Of a stretch of DNA of 43,987 bases, positions 1 to 7,565 are shown piece after piece. The position numbers and the translations under genes are program-made. The DNA lies in assembly GCA_052145775.1 (NCBI GenBank), contig JBKQNY010000166.1:1-43987 (forward strand), given 5' to 3'. Below the pieces are notes generated by a model. It ran no database searches and had not been told where the DNA came from. It worked only from the letters and a program-made list of their open reading frames with translations. How positions within the stretch are numbered: position 1 is the first letter of the stretch; each line of letters opens with the position of its first letter. The DNA comes from CAVYPR01 sp052145775. Its GTDB lineage: Bacteria; Actinomycetota; Acidimicrobiia; Acidimicrobiales; RAAP-2.

Positions 1-120
1 ACAAAGTCGCCGCTGGACCCCTGAAAATCGGTGGATCCAGGCTTAGGCACCGACGGCACAGGTACCTGCGGGCAGCCCCAATACCCGTCTCGAGTTCCGT
101 GCCAGCTACATTCTGAACCC

Positions 121-1107
121 ATGCGGCCTTGGCGGGTGCAGGACATCGCTCCTCCGCAATGCGAGGGTACAGTCAGCCTGCCCGATGGCAGACGGCTGGG
201 CTATGCCGAATTCGGCGACCCCGGCGGGACGCTCGTGCTGTGGTGTCCGGGCACCCCGGGGGCGCGTCGCCAGGTTCCGCCGGTGGCCCGTACGGCTGCC
301 GAGACGCTCGGTCTGCGGGTCGTATGCGTGGAACGACCGGGAGTCGGACTGTCAACCGACCACGCCTACGACAACATCAGGGGGTGGGCGGACGACGCCG
401 TCGTTGTGGCGGACTCGCTCGGCCACGAGCGCTTCATGGCCGTTGGTCTGTCGGGTGGCGGCCCGTACGCGCTGGCCGTAGCCCACGACTTCCCCGATCG
501 TGTCATCGCCGCGGGCATTCTGGCATCGGTCGTTCCAGTCGTCGGTGAAGAACGCGTTGACGGGGGCCTGGTGGCCCTAAGCGTCCACTTCAACCGGTTG
601 CTGACAACGGTCAAGAAACCCGTCGGGACGGCGCTGTGGGGCGTGGTCCGAGCGGTCACTCCGGTGGCGCACTACGCCCTCGTCGGCTTTGCCGGAGTGA
701 TGCCCGCAGGTGACCGGCGGGTGCTTCTCGATCCGCAGATCGAAGCCATGCTCCTCGACGATCTCGTCCGCGGCGGCACCGCACAGTTTCGCGCCGTGGC
801 CAATGATGCCGTCCTCTTCGGCCGCCATTGGGGTTTCCACCTTGGCGACATCAGCGTTCCTGTGCTGTGGTGGCACGGTGACGCCGACCCGTTCGTCCCA
901 CTGGCACATGCGCGCCACGCCGTCGCCTTCATGCCGACAGGGCACCTCCTCGTGCGCCACGGAGAAAGCCACCTTGCCGACTTCGCTACGGCGGACGAGG
1001 TTCTCACCACATTGGTCGGCCTGTGGAATCGTGCCGAGGAGCGATCGGCCGAGGCGGCTGCGAACGACCGCGTCAGTGGTTCCGCCCGACCCCAGCTGCC
1101 CGACTAG
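121..1107 (+). CDS. alpha/beta hydrolase
   Basis: A 328-residue soluble alpha/beta-hydrolase-fold protein. The nucleophile elbow GLSGGG puts the catalytic Ser at residue 111. The acid is probably the Asp in HGDADPFVP and the base the His in GESHLADF near the C-terminus. The early WCPGTPGAR stretch is the oxyanion-hole loop typical of the family. The frame stays open upstream to a GTG at 31, but I prefer the ATG at 121. A TACATT -10-like box at 107-112 would place the transcription start at or next to that ATG, and the 30 extra residues look unlike a hydrolase N-terminus. The substrate cannot be read from the sequence; esterase, lipase-like or epoxide-hydrolase-like roles all fit. It stands alone, followed by a long non-coding stretch and the first copy of the structured repeat. 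Confidence 0.85.
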   Translation: MRPWRVQDIAPPQCEGTVSLPDGRRLGYAEFGDPGGTLVLWCPGTPGARRQVPPVARTAAETLGLRVVCVERPGVGLSTDHAYDNIRGWADDAVVVADSLGHERFMAVGLSGGGPYALAVAHDFPDRVIAAGILASVVPVVGEERVDGGLVALSVHFNRLLTTVKKPVGTALWGVVRAVTPVAHYALVGFAGVMPAGDRRVLLDPQIEAMLLDDLVRGGTAQFRAVANDAVLFGRHWGFHLGDISVPVLWWHGDADPFVPLAHARHAVAFMPTGHLLVRHGESHLADFATADEVLTTLVGLWNRAEERSAEAAANDRVSGSARPQLPD

Positions 1108-1497
1108 GCCTACGAGAGGACGTCGATCCGCCCTGTCTCGTTGGGGGCGCTTCGGCGGTGTTGAAACTCGCTGCCTACACGGTGTCTCCATTGAAGGCGA
1201 CCTCGAATGCCATGCCGTAACAGCGCCGACATGACCTGATGAGGATGGGTGCCGAAATGATCCAAGCCTTTGACAATTCTGCTGCGTTTCTCGGATCCGC
1301 AGGCCAGGGAAGGCATGCAAACGGGTCTGCATGCCCCGTCCAATGCCCCTATGCGCACGAACAACGTCCACTCCGAAAGGCAGTGGTCCTGATGATCGCG
1401 ACACCCGCCAGCTCCACCGATCGTTGTTGTGAGCGGCCAGATGAGTCTGCGAAACCAAGGGACGGCCGCACGTCACCCTTCGTCGTGAGTGAGCCAC
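1108..1497. other. intergenic stretch with one 8-bp inverted repeat
   Basis: No convincing gene. Open frames cross it on both strands, but they lack family resemblance and a ribosome binding site. The only local structure I see is an inverted repeat, GGCATGCA (1312-1319) and TGCATGCC (1328-1335), around an 8-nt loop. The base composition is lower in G+C than the downstream half of the window. Confidence 0.5.
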
Positions 1498-1738
1498 GCC
1501 CACTCTCCAGGCGATTGTGGAGACTCCCGGCCTTAGCCTGTGGAGACTCCTTTGACCTGGCGTCATGTGCCCTCACCAACTGGTTTCGTGAACATCCCAC
1601 AGGGTGGGTGTTCATGAAAGAACGACCCGACTGTTCATGAAAGTCCACCGTTGGAGGTGGCGAGCGGGTCAGCTACCGCTCCGCCACCCCGAATCGCACA
1701 AACTGCCGGCCGCAAGGCCGGCAGTTTGCTGTCCGACG
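1498..1738 (+). repeat. structured direct repeat, copy A (three hairpins)
   Basis: About 240 bp that recur at 3376-3615 with an almost constant offset of 1877-1878 bp. In order it holds two GTGGAGACTCC boxes 23 bp apart (1517-1527, 1540-1550). Hairpin 1 has arms 1584-1600 and 1604-1619 and a 3-nt loop. Hairpin 2 has arms 1656-1667 and 1676-1688 with one bulge. Hairpin 3 has arms CTGCCGGCC (1703-1711) and GGCCGGCAG (1716-1724), followed by TTTGCT, and resembles an intrinsic terminator. An upstream CCACC (1645-1649) can also pair with GGTGG (1656-1660), which would compete with hairpin 2. It lies 46 bp before the TetR gene. I do not recognise it as a named element. Confidence 0.8.
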
Positions 1739-1749
1739 GAGCGCACTCC

Positions 1750-1784
1750 TTGACGGTGGTACCTAACTTTGTTAGGTTAACCGC
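1750..1784 (+). promoter_or_regulatory. leaderless TetR promoter with overlapping operator
   Basis: The -35 box TTGACG (1750-1755), a 17-bp spacer and the -10 box TAGGTT (1773-1778) would start transcription at about 1785, the A of the TetR ATG. A perfect inverted repeat, ACCTAAC (1761-1767), TTT, GTTAGGT (1771-1777), lies in the spacer and overlaps the -10 box. This is the usual position for an autoregulatory TetR operator. Binding there would block RNA polymerase; which protein binds is inferred from adjacency. Confidence 0.7.
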
Positions 1785-2393
1785 ATGTCAGTTGTGCACC
1801 CTACGAGAGATAGGCGTGCCGAACGGCATGCGACCACCAGGATCGAGATCCTGGATGCGGCCTGGGAATTGGTGCGGGCTGAGGGCCTGGCCGCCCTGAG
1901 GCTGCGTGACCTGGCGAAGAAGGTGGGCATGCAGCCACCGTCGCTGTACTCCTACTTCGATTCCAAGCACGCGATCTATGACGCCATGTTCCTCCAAGGG
2001 AACCTGGAGCTCCTCGGGCGTTGCCGGACCATGCCGGAGTCCGATGACCACGCCGATTCCCTTCGAGCCTGCGCTCGGATGTTCGTCGGCTTCACGGTCG
2101 AGGACCCGGCGCGGGCCCAACTCATGTTCATGCGCACGATCCCGGGCTTCGAGCCGTCACCCGATACCTATGCCGTGGCCGCACAGATAGTCGAGTTCGG
2201 CAAGGAGCGCCTCGCGGCGGCTGGCATCCAGCCCGAGTACTTCGACCTGTGGACCGGGATCCTCTCAGGTCTCTCGTTTCAGCAGATCGCCAACGAACCT
2301 GGATCCGATCGTTGGGTCCGCCTCGTCGACGACGCGATGGAGATGTTTCTCAACCATGTGAGCAATACCGACAAGAAAAGGAGGCGACAGTGA
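1785..2393 (+). CDS. TetR/AcrR family transcriptional regulator
   Basis: A 202-residue one-component repressor-type regulator. The N-terminal TetR DNA-binding domain has its helix-turn-helix at about residues 38-57, including LRDLAKKVGMQPPSLYSYF, and leads into the family's typical KHAIYDAMF segment. The C-terminal ligand domain resembles the WHG/TetR_C_33 type. The ATG at 1785 is set by the promoter just upstream, which leaves no 5' leader. The stop codon overlaps the next start (GTGA at 2390-2393), so the regulator and the DinB-like protein are translated from one message. A perfect palindrome over its promoter suggests autoregulation, with the co-transcribed enzyme induced by the same ligand. 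The ligand is unknown. Confidence 0.9.
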   Translation: MSVVHPTRDRRAERHATTRIEILDAAWELVRAEGLAALRLRDLAKKVGMQPPSLYSYFDSKHAIYDAMFLQGNLELLGRCRTMPESDDHADSLRACARMFVGFTVEDPARAQLMFMRTIPGFEPSPDTYAVAAQIVEFGKERLAAAGIQPEYFDLWTGILSGLSFQQIANEPGSDRWVRLVDDAMEMFLNHVSNTDKKRRRQ

Positions 2394-3148
2394 CGGATAC
2401 GGCAGTCCGCGTGGAGGCGATAGCCCCGATCGACCACAAAGAGGGCATGGCACTTGCCGAGACGGAGTACCGACGCTACACGGACATGTTGGACCAGTTG
2501 CGACCTGAGGACTGGACGCTCCAGACGGTGAACACCGACTGGAACGTCAAGCAGCTCACCCAGCATGTGCTTGGCTTCGCCGAGAGCAATGCGTCCTTTC
2601 GCCTGTTCGTCAAGGACATGCGGGCCGGCAAGAAACGGGCCGAATTGAAGGGTTACAACCACTTTGTCCACGGGATGAACGAGGTACAGGTCGAAGAGCG
2701 GGAGCACCTGGGGACCGAGGCACTCGTTGCCCAGTGGAAGGCCACGTGGCCCAAGGCCCTGAAGGCACGCCGCCGCTTTCCGCCGTTCATGCGCCCCATC
2801 CCGCTGGATTTTGGCCCAATCATCGGCAAGAAGCCCATGGGCTCGTACCTGATTGATCGGGTGTACACGCGCGACACGTGGATGCACCGGATCGACACCT
2901 GCCGGGCGGTGGGGATTCAGCCGGAACTCACCCCGGATCACGACGGCCGGCTGATCGAAGACATGGTCTCAGAATGGGCGAAGCTCTATGACCTCTCGAT
3001 CACCTTGCACCTCGATGGCCCCGCGGGTGGGACTTATGTCAGCGGCACCGGGAGCGAGGAACTCGCCGTGGACGCCGTCGAATGGATCTGGATCCTCTCC
3101 GGTCGGGGCTCGGGTCCCGGCCTGCTCCAGAAAGAGTTGCCCCTCTGA
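2390..3148 (+). CDS. DinB / maleylpyruvate isomerase N-terminal-fold protein
   Basis: A 252-residue protein of the TIGR03083-like, mycothiol-dependent maleylpyruvate-isomerase N-terminal family (DinB four-helix bundle). The hallmark DWNVKQLTQHVLG segment gives metal-ligand candidate His59. The WMHRID segment gives His166, with Asp162 four residues before it; the family usually has Glu at that place. Residues from about 205 on form a short C-terminal beta-rich part. The start is the GTG at 2390, preceded by AAAGGAGG and overlapping the TetR stop. The family catalyses metal-dependent thiol-assisted isomerisation or transfer in some members, but most are uncharacterised, so no substrate is claimed. 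Its job is probably linked to whatever ligand the adjacent TetR senses. Confidence 0.8.
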   Translation: MTDTAVRVEAIAPIDHKEGMALAETEYRRYTDMLDQLRPEDWTLQTVNTDWNVKQLTQHVLGFAESNASFRLFVKDMRAGKKRAELKGYNHFVHGMNEVQVEEREHLGTEALVAQWKATWPKALKARRRFPPFMRPIPLDFGPIIGKKPMGSYLIDRVYTRDTWMHRIDTCRAVGIQPELTPDHDGRLIEDMVSEWAKLYDLSITLHLDGPAGGTYVSGTGSEELAVDAVEWIWILSGRGSGPGLLQKELPL

Positions 3149-3375
3149 CGGTGACGACGGACGACGAGATCACGGTGGGCGTCCGAGACCTTGCCTTCGC
3201 CTCAACGTCACAAGGACCAAGTGCCAGTGCCCTTCGCGATCGGAGATCGGATTGGGTACCCGACCACAAGGCGGTACTTACTGCAGCGGCTGGCGGGTAG
3301 TCAGCCGGGAGTTGACCGACCGTTCTGGCGGCGACAGGTGCACACCGCAATCTCCCCGATCGCCTCGGGCGTATC
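3149..3375. other. non-coding spacer before repeat copy B
   Basis: This stretch follows the DinB-like gene. I see no family-like ORF, no RBS plus start, and no strong hairpin in it. Confidence 0.4.
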
Positions 3376-3615
3376 GCCCGCTCACCCGGCCACTGTGGAG
3401 ACTCCCGGCCTTCGCCTGTGGAGACTCCTGCTGTCTGGCGTCATCTGCCCCCACCAGCTGGTTTCGTCAACATCCCACTCGTGGGTGTTCATGAAAGAAC
3501 AACCCAACTGTGCATGAAGGCCCACCGTTGGAGGTGGTGATCGGGTCATCCACCGCTCCGCCGCCCCTGGACACTCACACTGCCGGCCGAACGGCCGGCA
3601 GTTTGCTGTTCGACG
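3376..3615 (+). repeat. structured direct repeat, copy B (three hairpins)
   Basis: Second copy of the 1498-1738 element. The same parts appear in the same order: GTGGAGACTCC boxes at 3395-3405 and 3418-3428 (again 23 bp apart), hairpin 1 at 3462-3478/3481-3496, hairpin 2 at 3533-3544/3553-3565, and hairpin 3 CTGCCGGCC/GGCCGGCAG at 3580-3601 followed by TTTGCT. Two changes in hairpin 2 turn a U-A and a C-G pair into U-G pairs and so keep pairing; one other change gives a U/C mismatch, and hairpin 1 gains one mismatch. It follows the TetR/DinB-like pair, so the two copies bracket that operon. Confidence 0.8.
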
Positions 3616-3789
3616 AATCGCTAAATCGTTAGCCAGGGCACGTCGAAAGCAGGCTCGGTCACCTCTTACCCTCAGAAGTACCTCAGGCTCCGGGGCACCC
3701 GTGGTGCACGGGTCACGAATGTTGAGGTTTGATGTGACAAGGGCGCTCAGCGTCCCAAGGCGACGCTTGCATCGTGGGCGGGAAGCCGC
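3616..3789. other. upstream region of the DMFase-like gene with an inverted repeat
   Basis: No gene seen. It contains a perfect inverted repeat, ACCCGTG (3697-3703), GTG, CACGGGT (3707-3713), about 80 bp upstream of the promoter of the next gene. This could be a regulator site or a small hairpin. There is no direct evidence for either. Confidence 0.4.
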
Positions 3790-3825
3790 TTGGGTCCATC
3801 CCCCGCCCGAAATAGGGTCTGGCGC
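3790..3825 (+). promoter_or_regulatory. leaderless promoter of the DMFase-like gene
   Basis: TTGGGT (3790-3795), a 17-bp spacer, then TAGGGT (3813-3818). Transcription would start about 7 bp after the -10 box, at the ATG at 3826, giving a leaderless message. This placement decides the start codon, because a TTG at 3790 is also in frame but lies inside the -35 box. Confidence 0.6.
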
Positions 3826-5379
3826 ATGGTCACGGGTGAGACGGGAGCCGTCGAGGGGTATGCCAACCGCACAAGTGCGATGCCGGGCGAGTCAATTGGC
3901 CTGTGTTGCGCTGGCCGCGGTCGTTTCTCGATCGAGGTGGCACGCCTCGGAGCGACCCGTGACGTGGTGTGGCGCCAGAATGACATCGAGGCTTCCGACC
4001 ACCCCATACCCGACGACGCGGCGCAGAACGGTTGCGGCTGGCCGGTCAGCGTGGAGGTCCCCGTCGGCGACGACTGGCGCTCGGGGTGCTACGAGGTCGA
4101 TCTGATCCCCTCAGACGGCTCGCCACCGCGTCAGGCCTGCTTTGCCGTCCGTGCGGCCCTGGGCCGTCGAGCTCCCTATCTCCTGGTTATGGCCACCGCG
4201 ACCGCCGCGGCCTACAACGACTGGGGCGGCTTGAACCTCTACACCGGCGCGGTCGAATCGAGCCTGCGTCGCCCTTGGGGCAATGGCTTTGTGCGGCGAC
4301 CCGACGACGCGTACCTCCGCCATGCCCACACCATCGACCCCGGCCGTGGCACCATCGAAGATGTCGACGTGAATGGGACGCGCCGGCTCATCGACATCGA
4401 GGCGCACGACCTCAGCCCGTGGGTGGCAGAGGCGGGCTGGTCGAACTGGGAGGGTCCCTTTTTCCGATGGGCAGAATCCCAGGGCTACGCCGTCGACGTG
4501 GCCACCTCGGCCGACCTGCACGCTGACCCGTTGTGTCTGGCCCAGTACAAGGCGATGTTGTCGGTGGGCCACGACGAGTACTGGTCGTGGCAGATGCGCG
4601 ACGCGGTCGAGGAGTTCGTGCAGGCGGGCGGTAACGTTGCCTTCTTCAGCGGCAACAACGTGTGTTGGCAGGTTCGATTCGACCCCGACATGGCGAGGAT
4701 GACCTCGTACAAGTTCATGGGTCCGTATAGCGACCCGGTCGTCGGCACCCCCGACGAACGTCGGATGACTGGCCTGTGGTCCGATCCGATGATCGATCGT
4801 CCGGAGAACCAGCTCACGGGCGTGAGCTTCACCCGCGGCGGTTACGTGCGTTTCGGGTATGGCGTGCCTCGTGGGTCGGGGGGTTACACGGTCTGGCGCC
4901 CAGACCACTGGGTGTTTGAGGGAACCGGGCTGCGCTACGGCGATCAGCTTGGCACCGATCAGGTGGTGGTTGGCTACGAGGCCGATGGGTGCGCGTTGAC
5001 CCTCGAGAACAACCTCCCAGTCCCCACCGGGGAGGACGCCACGCCCCGCGACATGGTGATCTTGGCAACCTCGCCCGCGCACCTGTGGTCGGGGTTCGCG
5101 GCAACTCCCGAAATGCCTCCGCGCCAACGTCCCTCAGAGACGATGCCGGCCGACATCGAATACATGGCCATGCGGCTCTTCGGCGATTGGTCCCCGGCGA
5201 ATGTCGCAAAGCTCGCAGCCGGTAACGCGGTAATGGGCGTCTTCACGCAGCCGGGCGGCGGCACCACCTTCACGTGCGGATGCACCGACTGGGCGCGAGG
5301 GCTTGGTCCCGATCCGAACCCCGATGTGGCGCGCATCACGGCCAATGTCCTGGACCGGCTCGGACGCGTGGCAGTCTGA
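3826..5379 (+). CDS. N,N-dimethylformamidase large (beta) subunit-like protein
   Basis: A 517-residue protein resembling the C-terminal catalytic region of the N,N-dimethylformamidase large subunit, an iron amidohydrolase. Family landmarks seen are AAYNDWGG (128-135), SVGHDEYWS (246-254), FVQAGGNVAFFSGNN (264-278) and VVVGYEADG (380-388). The first 110 residues form a beta-rich N-terminal domain, as in the family. In characterised enzymes two Tyr and one Glu bind a mononuclear iron; Tyr252 in the HDEYW motif is a likely ligand, and I cannot assign the others without an alignment. No small (alpha) subunit gene is visible next to it, so true dimethylformamide hydrolysis is uncertain; many actinobacterial homologues have unknown amide substrates. 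It is monocistronic, with its own leaderless promoter and a strong terminator behind it. Confidence 0.8.
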   Translation: MVTGETGAVEGYANRTSAMPGESIGLCCAGRGRFSIEVARLGATRDVVWRQNDIEASDHPIPDDAAQNGCGWPVSVEVPVGDDWRSGCYEVDLIPSDGSPPRQACFAVRAALGRRAPYLLVMATATAAAYNDWGGLNLYTGAVESSLRRPWGNGFVRRPDDAYLRHAHTIDPGRGTIEDVDVNGTRRLIDIEAHDLSPWVAEAGWSNWEGPFFRWAESQGYAVDVATSADLHADPLCLAQYKAMLSVGHDEYWSWQMRDAVEEFVQAGGNVAFFSGNNVCWQVRFDPDMARMTSYKFMGPYSDPVVGTPDERRMTGLWSDPMIDRPENQLTGVSFTRGGYVRFGYGVPRGSGGYTVWRPDHWVFEGTGLRYGDQLGTDQVVVGYEADGCALTLENNLPVPTGEDATPRDMVILATSPAHLWSGFAATPEMPPRQRPSETMPADIEYMAMRLFGDWSPANVAKLAAGNAVMGVFTQPGGGTTFTCGCTDWARGLGPDPNPDVARITANVLDRLGRVAV

Positions 5380-5436
5380 ACTGGCCTGCCCCCGATTACG
5401 AGTCAGGTTGATCTGTCAGGAGGGGTCAGGCCAATT

Positions 5437-5486
5437 CCGCAAAATGCAGGACGCCGGTCTTTAGGCCGGCGTCTTGCATTTTGCGG
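5437..5486. terminator. strong bidirectional terminator hairpin
   Basis: Arms 5437-5457 and 5466-5486 form a 21-bp stem with a single G-U wobble and an 8-nt loop (5458-5465). The outer part of the stem is A/T-rich (CAAAATGCA against TGCATTTTG), so each strand gives a U-containing tail after a GC-rich core. It sits between two convergent genes (stops at 5379 and 5512), which fits termination from both sides. Confidence 0.85.
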
Positions 5487-5511
5487 TCAGTATGGAGACT
5501 CCGTTTCGTTG

Positions 5512-6762
5512 TCAGCCTCGCACCCGCGAAGACTGGCAATCGAGAAAGGCGGCCAACGATCCAATGAGGTCCTCGGCGTCGACGCGAGAGCCGTCGATGA
5601 AGCTCGACTTGCGACGCCGAAGGAACGGGCTACCGATCAGATACATTCCGGGTGAGTCGACGACTCCCCCATCGTGCCGGATCATGCCCTTGCCATCCAG
5701 CACGTCTACGTCGAGCCAGGAATAGTCCGGACGGAACCCCGTGGCCCAGACGATGGACTCGATCTCACCGCTCTTTAGGTCGAGACCCAGTGGCGGCGAG
5801 GGGTCCACCACCGTTGGCTCGAATCGGTGCGGCGGCGGCACCAGATCGTCCATGCCGTTGGCCACCGCCCATTCATCGATAGTGTCGAGGAGCCGTCCGA
5901 GCTTGAGATCAGCTAGCTCACATTTGTTGCGTAAGGATCCCGAGAACTGGGCTCGGCCATCGTTGATCCCTGCGAGCCGGCCAACGATCTTCACGCCAAG
6001 CCTGGTGAGCGCATTGAGGTCGAACGTGTCCCGTTCTTCAGTGCCTGCGAGCTGCATCGACGGGACCCGACGCGCCCGCCCGATGTCATCCACCTCGTCG
6101 TAACGCTCGTCGAGCACACCTGCTGCCTCCATCCACCAATGGATGTCCCTGCCCCGGTAGGTGCGCGGGCCGCGCACGTGCTCACCGACGGCGAGGACCA
6201 CCTCCCGACCGGAGCCAACAATCTCGGCCGCCAGCTGCACTCCGGTCGCCGATGCCCCGACCACCAGGACACCGCCCTCACCGAGCTGCTCGGGACTGCG
6301 ATACTCCAAAGGCGTCAGCATTGTGATCTCCGCCGGCACCTCGGAGGCGAAGGTTGGAACGCTCGACGTGTTGAAGGCGCCCGTGGCCACAACGACGGTC
6401 GCGCACAGCCACTCCCCCTGATCCGTGACTACTCGGTAACCCCCCTCAGTGCGCTGCACCGACACCACCCTCGTGCCGTCGATCACTGGTGCAGCGATCC
6501 GCTTGGCATACTCGGCGATGAAGTCAGCCACCTCGTGCGCGCGCATGAACCCGTCTGGATCGTTCCCCGCATACCCATGGCCGGGGAGACGACACTGCCA
6601 GTTGGGCGTGAGCAACCTGAGGGAATCCCATCGATCCCGACGCCAAGAGCTGGCTACCTCGTATCTCTCGAGAACAACGTGATCGATTGACCGTGCCGAC
6701 AAGCAGCGGCTCATGGCGAGCCCGCTCTGCCCCCCTCCCAAGACCACCGCGGTGGTACGCAC
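5512..6762 (-). CDS. FAD-dependent NAD(P)H flavoprotein monooxygenase (FMO/CzcO-like)
   Basis: A 416-residue flavoprotein. The N-terminal FAD motif GGGQSG is at residues 9-14. A second Rossmann motif for NAD(P)H, VGASATG, is at 168-174. The late ATG-type motif WATGFRPDY at 339-347 is diagnostic of flavin-containing and Baeyer-Villiger-like monooxygenases. There is no membrane segment, and it is close to the family's usual length. The start is a GTG with AAGGGG before it. It begins 30 bp after the OsmC-like gene, so the two are probably co-transcribed, as the last gene of a P450, methyltransferase-fusion, OsmC, FMO series. It probably oxygenates a small organic or heteroatom substrate; the substrate is unknown. 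Confidence 0.85.
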   Translation of the reverse strand: MRTTAVVLGGGQSGLAMSRCLSARSIDHVVLERYEVASSWRRDRWDSLRLLTPNWQCRLPGHGYAGNDPDGFMRAHEVADFIAEYAKRIAAPVIDGTRVVSVQRTEGGYRVVTDQGEWLCATVVVATGAFNTSSVPTFASEVPAEITMLTPLEYRSPEQLGEGGVLVVGASATGVQLAAEIVGSGREVVLAVGEHVRGPRTYRGRDIHWWMEAAGVLDERYDEVDDIGRARRVPSMQLAGTEERDTFDLNALTRLGVKIVGRLAGINDGRAQFSGSLRNKCELADLKLGRLLDTIDEWAVANGMDDLVPPPHRFEPTVVDPSPPLGLDLKSGEIESIVWATGFRPDYSWLDVDVLDGKGMIRHDGGVVDSPGMYLIGSPFLRRRKSSFIDGSRVDAEDLIGSLAAFLDCQSSRVRG

Positions 6763-6792
6763 CGTTTCCCCTTAGATCGCCGGCACCGATCG

Positions 6793-7353
6793 TTACTTGA
6801 CCTCGACGCTCACGTTGGTTGGGTTCGTGACGATGTCGAACACGGCCGATCGCTTCTGCGACTGTGCGACAAGTGCCTTGATCTCGTCGGGTGAAGCGTC
6901 GGCGTCGATCTTGTAGGTCACCGTGATGTCGCTGAAGCCGTTACGGACATCGCTGTCCACGCCCAGAATGCCTCGTACGTCCATCGCTCCCTCGATCGTG
7001 GCGGACACGCTGCGGAGCTGGATCCCGCGGTTCTGGGCGACCGCAGCCACGCCGGCCGTGAGGCAGCTGGCAAGGGCAACGAGCACGTATTCCACAGGCG
7101 TGGCACCGTTGTCCTCTGAAGCGAAGATCTCGGGGTGATCGGCGTCGAAAGAGTACCGGGTGCGGTGGCCCTGTTCTTCACCGAGCCCGAAGAAGTCCTC
7201 GACGATCGACCGGCTGTGCGTGCCCTTCTGCCATTCACACGTCGCACGCCACTGGAACTGAGCGGCCTCGGGCGTCTCTGCCAGAGCCGTTCGGGCGCCG
7301 AGGAGGGCCTCGACGTTGACGCCGTTGTTGACTGGGGTGTCGGTAGCGGTCAT
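6793..7353 (-). CDS. OsmC family protein
   Basis: A 186-residue OsmC/Ohr-fold protein. The first redox Cys is in place at residue 97 (ALASCLTAG). The second Cys of the family motif (CPV) is replaced by Ser169 (SAVFDIV), so the classic two-Cys peroxidase cycle is probably absent. This matches the large group of OsmC-like proteins without proven peroxidase activity. A stretch of about 35 residues precedes the usual OsmC start. The ATG at 7353 has an AAGGAGCTGACC leader with the RBS well spaced. It sits between the methyltransferase fusion (212 bp upstream) and the FMO (30 bp downstream). A detoxifying or thiol-handling role within this oxidative cluster is inference. Confidence 0.85.
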   Translation of the reverse strand: MTATDTPVNNGVNVEALLGARTALAETPEAAQFQWRATCEWQKGTHSRSIVEDFFGLGEEQGHRTRYSFDADHPEIFASEDNGATPVEYVLVALASCLTAGVAAVAQNRGIQLRSVSATIEGAMDVRGILGVDSDVRNGFSDITVTYKIDADASPDEIKALVAQSQKRSAVFDIVTNPTNVSVEVK

Positions 7354-7565
7354 TGGTCAGCTCCTTGCTCTGCTCTTCAGGCGCGGGACCCACCCCGATG
7401 ACGCATCACTCCTTTGGAGACGTCGACCGTGTCGAACGGCTCGATCGACCCTCCGTGTCGGCAGTGGGCTCCCGCCGGTCGAAACCCGACCATAGTCCTC
7501 GGGATTCGTCTTGAAAAGGGGCACCGGCGGTCCTCCGGGAACAGACCCCGGACCGGGTCGTCCCC

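Noticed and set aside
1239..1640. 133-residue open frame across repeat copy A
   Set aside because: No RBS, no family, and the frame is broken by an indel in the equivalent part of copy B. It runs through the hairpins of the repeat.
3191..3517. 108-residue open frame ending in repeat copy B
   Set aside because: It follows the same repeat as the 1239-1640 frame; similarity of the ends comes from the shared non-coding element and not from a protein.
1498..3615. Composite transposon formed by the two repeats
   Set aside because: No transposase, no terminal inverted repeats and no target-site duplication seen. The direct repeats alone do not support this reading.
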